In this document: in pieces, positions 51,074 through 55,741 of the stretch
How the letters are laid out: each line of letters begins with the position of its first letter
How positions within the stretch are numbered: the stretch's first letter is position 1
Assembly (NCBI GenBank): GCA_902801425.1
Contig: CADCIQ010000006.1
Location: forward strand, 1-55,741
DNA: 55,741 nucleotides
DNA from: an uncultured Bacteroidales bacterium
Lineage (GTDB): Bacteria; Bacteroidota; Bacteroidia; Bacteroidales; Bacteroidaceae
Reading direction: 5' to 3'
Position numbers and translations under genes: made by a program
The notes under the pieces: model-generated
What the model saw: the letters and a program-made list of their open reading frames with translations, nothing else
Told to the model about the DNA's origin: nothing
Databases searched by the model: none

Positions 51074-51275
51074 ACTTGTATTATTTAACGCAAAAACACA
51101 GAATTTTATTTATGAACACAGATTACACAGATTGAAGGGATTATATCGCTTGCGCTCATGATTGTCATCCCTAAAATCCCCAAAATCTGTGGTCAATTTT
51201 TAAAACTGGTATTTTTCTAAACACGGAAAACACGAATAAACGAAACTTCCGTTTATTTTGTGAATTCCGTGTTCA
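51030..51275. repeat. Degenerate short repeats between M15 and uvrD genes
   Basis: Three tandem AACGCAAAGACGCAAAG-type units (51043-51068) are followed by CACAGATTACACAGATT with AATCTGTGG, and AACACGGAAAACACG with CCGTGTTC. Each of the latter two can pair. Similar words occur in element B1. No gene is seen. Confidence 0.6.
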
Positions 51276-51279
51276 GATC

Positions 51280-53871
51280 TTACAACTTCTTCAACTTCGC
51301 AAACTTCAGGAGCAGTTGCTTGGTACCTGCATTACGGAACTCAACAGATGCCTTGGCTGAATCTGCCTGACCTTCGAGGGCGGTAACTACACCAACTCCA
51401 AAGCGGGCATGTTCCACTTTCATTCCGACGGATAAGCCTTGATACCAGTCGCCAACGGCCTCTCCCCCCGCCCTCTCCCGTAGAGAGGGAGCCTGTCCAC
51501 GCAACATATTACTTCTGTTAGTACCTTGGCTTAGAGCCTCATTTACCCTCTTCAAACTACCACCACTTGCAACAATCTTTCTTTGGAAGGCTTCACCGTA
51601 AGGATTGACAGGTGTCTCTGGTCGCTTAGGAGCGGTTATCTTAGGCTTTGGATCAGCCATGAACTGCGATGCGACAGGTGTGCTATTCTGCCAACGAGAA
51701 GAGGCCTCTCCCCCCGCCCTCCCCCGTAGGGAGGGAGCCGGAGTGCGAAAAGAATCCACACCATAGCCACCAAAGCCGTAGCCGTTGCCTCCTCGTGTAG
51801 AACCGTAACCTGTTGAGCCATAGTCATCATCATTACGCTCAACCTCAACAAGTCGGGAGTCTATATCCTTCAAGAATCGGCTTGGAGCATCAAACTCCAT
51901 TCGTCCGAACCTATACCTCGACTTGGCACAAGTGAGTACGCATTTCTTCTCTGCACGGGTAATGGCAACATACAAGAGTCGGCGCTCCTCCTCCAACTTA
52001 CGCATAGAGTCGGTACACATAGGAGACGGGAAGATATTCTCCTCCATGCCAACCACAAAGACATGAGGGAACTCCAAGCCCTTGGCAGAGTGGATCGTCA
52101 TCAGAGTCACCTTATTGTCGTCCTCCGCATCTCCGCTATCCTTATCTGTCATTAATGATACATCCTGAAGGAAATCCACAAGTCCGATAGGAAGTCCCTC
52201 TTCACGATTTCCCTCTACGAAATCCTGCATGGAAGAAAGAAACTCGTCAAGGTTCTCCTGACGAGAAACATCCTCGGGATTAGAGCCGGAATAGATATCA
52301 GCAGATATTCCGCTCATCTTGATGATTTCACGTCCTAAGTTAAAGGCGTCTTCCTTGGCAAGACGCTCTGTAAAAGAGTTTATCAGTACCAAGAAGTTTG
52401 ATAACTTCGTGGCTGTTGCCTTTGCTATATTCACCTCATAGCCAGACGGATTCGCAGCCACCGCCCATAGGCTCACGCCATTATCACTTGCGGCTGTGAT
52501 GAGTTTCTGTACGGTAGTATCTCCAAGACCACGCGCAGGATAGTTGATGATTCTGCGGAAAGCCTCATCATCGTTATTGTTTACCACCAAACGGAAATAT
52601 GCCACAATATCCTTGATTTCCTTACGCTGATAGAAACTCATTCCACCATAGATGCGGTATGGAATATTGTCCTTCAGCATCTGTTCCTCAAAGGTACGGC
52701 TCTGGAAGTTAGTGCGATAGAGAATGGCAAAGTCCTTGTATCTTAGTCCGTTACGCTTCACTCCAGTTCTTATATCCCTACACACGCTTATAGCCTCCTC
52801 CCTATCGGAAGCCAACTGTCGCATAACGAGTTTCTCACCCTCGGCATTCTCAGAAAATACATTCTTCTGAATCTGACGATCATTATGCTTTATCAGACTA
52901 TTAGCCGCCTGAACAATTCGTTGTGTAGAACGGTAGTTCTGCTCCAGTTTGAAGAGCTTGCTACCCTCATACTGTTGCTGAAAGTCGAGAATGTTATCAA
53001 TATTGGCTCCACGGAATCCGTAGATACTCTGTGCATCATCACCCACGACACATACATGACGATGCTCAGAAGCCAACTGCCAAACTATCTGCTGCTGTGC
53101 ATAGTTAGTGTCCTGATACTCATCCACAAGCAAGAACTTGTACTTTGTGGCATATTGTTTCTTTATCTCTGGATTATCATAGAACAGACGAAATGTATAG
53201 ACAAGCAGATCGTCAAAGTCCATAGCATTTGCCTTTCTGCAATTAGCCACATACATTTCATATACCTTAGCCATTTCCGGCATCTTTGAATCCCTATCGC
53301 GAGCCAGCACATTCATATCAGAGGCATATTGCTCGGGCATCATGAGCTTGTTCTTTGCCCATGAAATACGGTTATGAACATCTGCCGGCTTATACACCTT
53401 GTCATCAAGTTCCAGTTGCTTAATGATACTCTTGCAGAGCGATTTACTGTCGGCATCATCATAGATGGTAAAGTTGGAATCATAGTGACCACCAACAAGA
53501 TACCTCGCTTCACGTCTAAGTATTCGGGCAAAGACGCTATGGAAAGTGCCCATCTGAAGCGACTGCGCCTCTGGTCCAACGAGCGAAACGATACGCTCTT
53601 TCATCTCTCGTGCCGCCTTATTGGTAAAGGTAAGTGCCATTATCTCCCAAGGCTTATAGCCCTGAGTAAGAAGATAAGCAATCTTATAGGTAAGGACACG
53701 AGTCTTTCCTGAGCCTGCACCTGCAATCACCAACGATGCTCCGTCGATATATTCAACGGCAGAGCGTTGGTATTCATTCAATGCGTCAAGGAAGTGGCCT
53801 TCCCCCGTAGGGATGAAGTCGGTTTGAGAAGGTGGGAACTGCCCAAATATGTCGTTATTATTGTCGTTCAT
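51280..53871 (-). CDS. UvrD/PcrA-type DNA helicase
   Basis: The 863-aa product is a full-length SF1A helicase: Q-motif LNEYQRSAVEY (31-41), Walker A AGAGSGKT (50-57), VDEYQDTNYAQQ near 250, VGDDAQSIYGFRGA near 280, LEQNYRST, VTLMTIHSAKGLEFPHVFV near 590 and LLYVAITRAEKKCVLTCAKSR near 640. The C-terminal tail is a long variable linker ending in a Tudor-like domain (VEHARFGVGVVTALEG..). Two repeat arms of family B are inserted in frame in the linker: residues about 709-722 (TPAPSLRGRAGGEAS) and about 794-806 (QAPSLRERAGGEA). It follows mtgA by 32 bp. Confidence 0.95.
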   Translation of the reverse strand: MNDNNNDIFGQFPPSQTDFIPTGEGHFLDALNEYQRSAVEYIDGASLVIAGAGSGKTRVLTYKIAYLLTQGYKPWEIMALTFTNKAAREMKERIVSLVGPEAQSLQMGTFHSVFARILRREARYLVGGHYDSNFTIYDDADSKSLCKSIIKQLELDDKVYKPADVHNRISWAKNKLMMPEQYASDMNVLARDRDSKMPEMAKVYEMYVANCRKANAMDFDDLLVYTFRLFYDNPEIKKQYATKYKFLLVDEYQDTNYAQQQIVWQLASEHRHVCVVGDDAQSIYGFRGANIDNILDFQQQYEGSKLFKLEQNYRSTQRIVQAANSLIKHNDRQIQKNVFSENAEGEKLVMRQLASDREEAISVCRDIRTGVKRNGLRYKDFAILYRTNFQSRTFEEQMLKDNIPYRIYGGMSFYQRKEIKDIVAYFRLVVNNNDDEAFRRIINYPARGLGDTTVQKLITAASDNGVSLWAVAANPSGYEVNIAKATATKLSNFLVLINSFTERLAKEDAFNLGREIIKMSGISADIYSGSNPEDVSRQENLDEFLSSMQDFVEGNREEGLPIGLVDFLQDVSLMTDKDSGDAEDDNKVTLMTIHSAKGLEFPHVFVVGMEENIFPSPMCTDSMRKLEEERRLLYVAITRAEKKCVLTCAKSRYRFGRMEFDAPSRFLKDIDSRLVEVERNDDDYGSTGYGSTRGGNGYGFGGYGVDSFRTPAPSLRGRAGGEASSRWQNSTPVASQFMADPKPKITAPKRPETPVNPYGEAFQRKIVASGGSLKRVNEALSQGTNRSNMLRGQAPSLRERAGGEAVGDWYQGLSVGMKVEHARFGVGVVTALEGQADSAKASVEFRNAGTKQLLLKFAKLKKL
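51453..51491. repeat. Family B arm inside the uvrD tail, copy 1
   Basis: CGGCCTCTCCCCCCGCCCTC.. followed by TAGAGAGGGAGCC, translated on the minus strand as APSLRERAGGEA, without breaking the frame. Confidence 0.9.
51705..51744. repeat. Family B arm inside the uvrD tail, copy 2
   Basis: Same orientation as the copy 250 bp away; translated as PAPSLRGRAGGEAS. Arms of opposite orientation, as in the intergenic elements, are not present here. Confidence 0.9.
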
Positions 53872-53903
53872 TTAATTTGAAGAATGTATGTGGAGAGACC
53901 TCT

Positions 53904-54599
53904 CTACTCGCTCATCGGAAAAAGATCAATAAACTTCATCTCTTTCTGGATTCTTGCCTGACGCTTGAGCATATAGGCTGAAGGATTTTTGCTTGAGAAC
54001 TTACGAGGATTAGGCAGGGTTGCAGCAATCAAGGCACAATCGGCACGCGACAACTCCGCAGCCGTCTTGCCGAAATTCTCCTTTGCACAGGCATCCGCAC
54101 CATATACGCCATTGCCCATCTCAATGGAGTTGAGATAGACCTCCATGATTCGTTCCTTACCCCACAGTACCTCAATAAGAACGGTGAAATACATCTCCAA
54201 GCCCTTTCTTACCCATGAACGACCAGGCCAAAGGAACACATTCTTGGCGGTCTGCTGGGTAATGGTACTTGCGCCATGCTTTGTCTTTGCCTTCTTATTG
54301 TGTTCCACAGCCTTCTGGATAGCATCAAAGTCAAAACCGTTATGCTTCAGGAATCTTGCATCCTCACTTGCCATTACAGCAACAGGCATATACTTCGACA
54401 TCTCCTTCAAAGGCACCCAATGATGTTCCCATTTAACGTCATATTCATCAGAGAAGGTCTGTTCCACCACTCTGATTAGCATCAATGGAGTAACATAAAC
54501 AGGTACGAACCTATAAGCTACAACAGCAAGAATAGTGGAAGCGAAAAACGCTCCCACTATCCACTTTATAGTTTTTGTTATGATTTTTAAACCGATCAT
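53904..54599 (-). CDS. mtgA: Monofunctional peptidoglycan glycosyltransferase
   Basis: The 231-aa product is a GT51 transglycosylase that polymerises lipid II, without a penicillin-binding domain. It has an N-terminal anchor (about 12-32), the catalytic Glu in [14 protein letters not shown] (about 77-90), [12 protein letters not shown] (near 109-120), [32 protein letters not shown] (about 131-162), and a C-terminal segment ending FIDLFPMSE. uvrD follows closely. An inverted-repeat element (B2) fills the gap from proS and touches the start codon. Confidence 0.95.
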   Translation of the reverse strand: MIGLKIITKTIKWIVGAFFASTILAVVAYRFVPVYVTPLMLIRVVEQTFSDEYDVKWEHHWVPLKEMSKYMPVAVMASEDARFLKHNGFDFDAIQKAVEHNKKAKTKHGASTITQQTAKNVFLWPGRSWVRKGLEMYFTVLIEVLWGKERIMEVYLNSIEMGNGVYGADACAKENFGKTAAELSRADCALIAATLPNPRKFSSKNPSAYMLKRQARIQKEMKFIDLFPMSE

Positions 54600-54602
54600 A
54601 AT

Positions 54603-54759
54603 AGCCTAACCACGGCCTCTCCCCCCGCCCTCCCCCGTAGGGAGGGAGCCGGAAGGCGAAAGGGCGTATTCAAGATTTTTCTAATTACACATTTTTAAAT
54701 GTGCCTTCGTTAACACTCCGGCTCCCTCCCTATGGGGGAGGGCGGGGGGAGAGGCCTTT
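54603..54759. repeat. Intergenic inverted-repeat element, family B copy 2
   Basis: AGCCTAACCACGGCCTCTCC.. and ..GAGGGCGGGGGGAGAGGCC arms flank a short spacer. It fills the proS-mtgA gap and begins with the same AGCCTAACC as family C. Confidence 0.85.
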
Positions 54760-55741
54760 TTAATAGCTTCTCGCAATCAGCACACGGCACTTAGCAGGCT
54801 TGCCAGATACCATATCCACACCCGGTGTCTGCTCGAAGGCGAATGGCACACAACGGATAGTTGCCTGTGTCTCTTCCTTGATCTTTGCCTCGGTCTCGGC
54901 AGTACCGTCCCAGTGGCAGAGGAAGAAGCCACCATCCTTAACCTTCTCCTTGAACTCCTCGTAGTTGTCGCACTCGTAGATATGAGCATCACGGAATGCG
55001 CGAGCCTTCTCGAAGATATTCTCCTGAATCCTGTCAAGAAGATCAATAACATATTCTGCAATACCCTCGAACTTAACAGTCTCCTTTTCAAGAGTATCAC
55101 GACGCATAACTTCAACAGTTCCGTTCTCAAGGTCACGGCCACCCATAACGAGACGTACAGGAACACCCTTGAGCTCGTAGTCAGCGAACTTGAAGCCAGG
55201 ACGCTTGTTGTCTGCATCATCAAACTTAACGCTGATACCCTTCTGACGGAGAGTATCAATAACAGGCTTCATAGCCTCTGTTACGGCTGCTATCTGCTCA
55301 GGCTTGCCGATAGGAATGATAACGACCTGAATTGGGGCAAGACGTGGAGGGAGTACAAGACCATTGTCGTCAGAGTGAGTCATGATAAGAGCACCGATAA
55401 GACGTGTAGATACGCCCCATGAGGTAGCCCATACGTACTCAGGCTTGTTCTCCTTTGTGAGATATGTAACGTCGAATGCCTTTGCAAAGTTCTGACCAAG
55501 GAAGTGAGAAGTACCGCTCTGGAGAGCCTTACCATCCTGCATCATAGCCTCAATAGTATAAGTATCGAGAGCACCAGCGAAACGCTCCGTCTCACTCTTT
55601 ACACCCTGCATTACAGGTACAGCCATCCAGTTTTCTGCGAAATCAGCATATACCTTCAGCATCTTCTGTGCCTCCTGCTCAGCCTCCTCACGAGTAGCAT
55701 GAGCTGTGTGACCTTCCTGCCAGAGGAACTCAGAGGTGCGG
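54760..55741 (-). CDS. proS: Prolyl-tRNA synthetase, C-terminal part (5' end outside window)
   Basis: About 327 residues of a class II prolyl-tRNA synthetase are present; the gene continues off the right edge. Recognisable segments are [16 protein letters not shown] (motif 2), [53 protein letters not shown] (motif 3) and an anticodon-binding domain with [10 protein letters not shown]. The sequence ends VLIARSY at the C terminus, and this belongs to the short eukaryote/archaeal-type group found in many Bacteroidetes, without the editing insertion. Start not visible. Confidence 0.95.
   Translation of the reverse strand, partial: RTSEFLWQEGHTAHATREEAEQEAQKMLKVYADFAENWMAVPVMQGVKSETERFAGALDTYTIEAMMQDGKALQSGTSHFLGQNFAKAFDVTYLTKENKPEYVWATSWGVSTRLIGALIMTHSDDNGLVLPPRLAPIQVVIIPIGKPEQIAAVTEAMKPVIDTLRQKGISVKFDDADNKRPGFKFADYELKGVPVRLVMGGRDLENGTVEVMRRDTLEKETVKFEGIAEYVIDLLDRIQENIFEKARAFRDAHIYECDNYEEFKEKVKDGGFFLCHWDGTAETEAKIKEETQATIRCVPFAFEQTPGVDMVSGKPAKCRVLIARSY

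Noticed and set aside
1-55741. tRNA and rRNA genes
   Set aside because: I looked through the gene-free stretches and found no cloverleaf with a TTCnAnn-type T arm and no rRNA-like sequence.

Overview
The window looks like chromosome from a Bacteroidales bacterium close to Prevotella/Segatella. The evidence is the Bacteroidetes promoter motif TAnnTTTG upstream of most transcription units, a complete MoxR/DUF58/BatA-B-C-D-E aerotolerance cluster, a Bacteroidetes-type tyrosine recombinase, a surface protein ending in a Prevotella-like C-terminal sorting tail, and a short C-type prolyl-tRNA synthetase. No rRNA or tRNA genes were recognised.

Bases 1-15,600 are accessory in character and mostly on the minus strand. 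They hold a small array (membrane protein, GIY-YIG protein, small membrane protein, PhzF) in which every stop codon lies inside the same short palindrome; a GH51 arabinofuranosidase; a decayed HTH regulator with a partner membrane protein; a three-gene overlapping operon of HTH protein, nucleotidyltransferase and metallophosphoesterase; a large repeat-rich surface protein with a 57-aa follower peptide and an 18-copy GAGT tract upstream; and a tyrosine recombinase ending near the 3' end of ppdK.

Bases 15,600-43,800 are core genes: ppdK, rlmD, a His-rich mini membrane protein, a Crp/Fnr regulator, lepA, nadE, a DUF2027-Smr protein, queA, a PAP2 phosphatase, the bat operon with a natural BatD-BatE fusion, moxR, kdsC-like, maf, clpC and a gph-like phosphatase. 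Several gaps between co-directional genes here are filled almost exactly by 155-280 bp elements with GC-rich inverted-repeat ends. Related sequence also lies in frame inside protein-coding genes.

Bases 43,800-49,700 are an AT-rich insertion and the best candidate for an undescribed system. A 212-aa protein is followed by a tight three-gene operon: an Hsp70-like ATPase with a C-terminal TPR region, a 396-aa minimal UvrD-like SF1 helicase, and an unrecognised 332-aa protein, with 2-nt gaps between genes. A possible small structured RNA lies antisense just upstream, and an array of inverted GGTGTAATAC repeats lies downstream. Bases 50,400-55,741 return to core functions: M15 peptidase, UvrD/PcrA helicase, monofunctional transglycosylase and the partial proS.

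Three intergenic regions carry 11-bp-phased repeat arrays with unrelated unit sequences but the same period; two of them show mirrored half-arrays. No family explains these that I can name.
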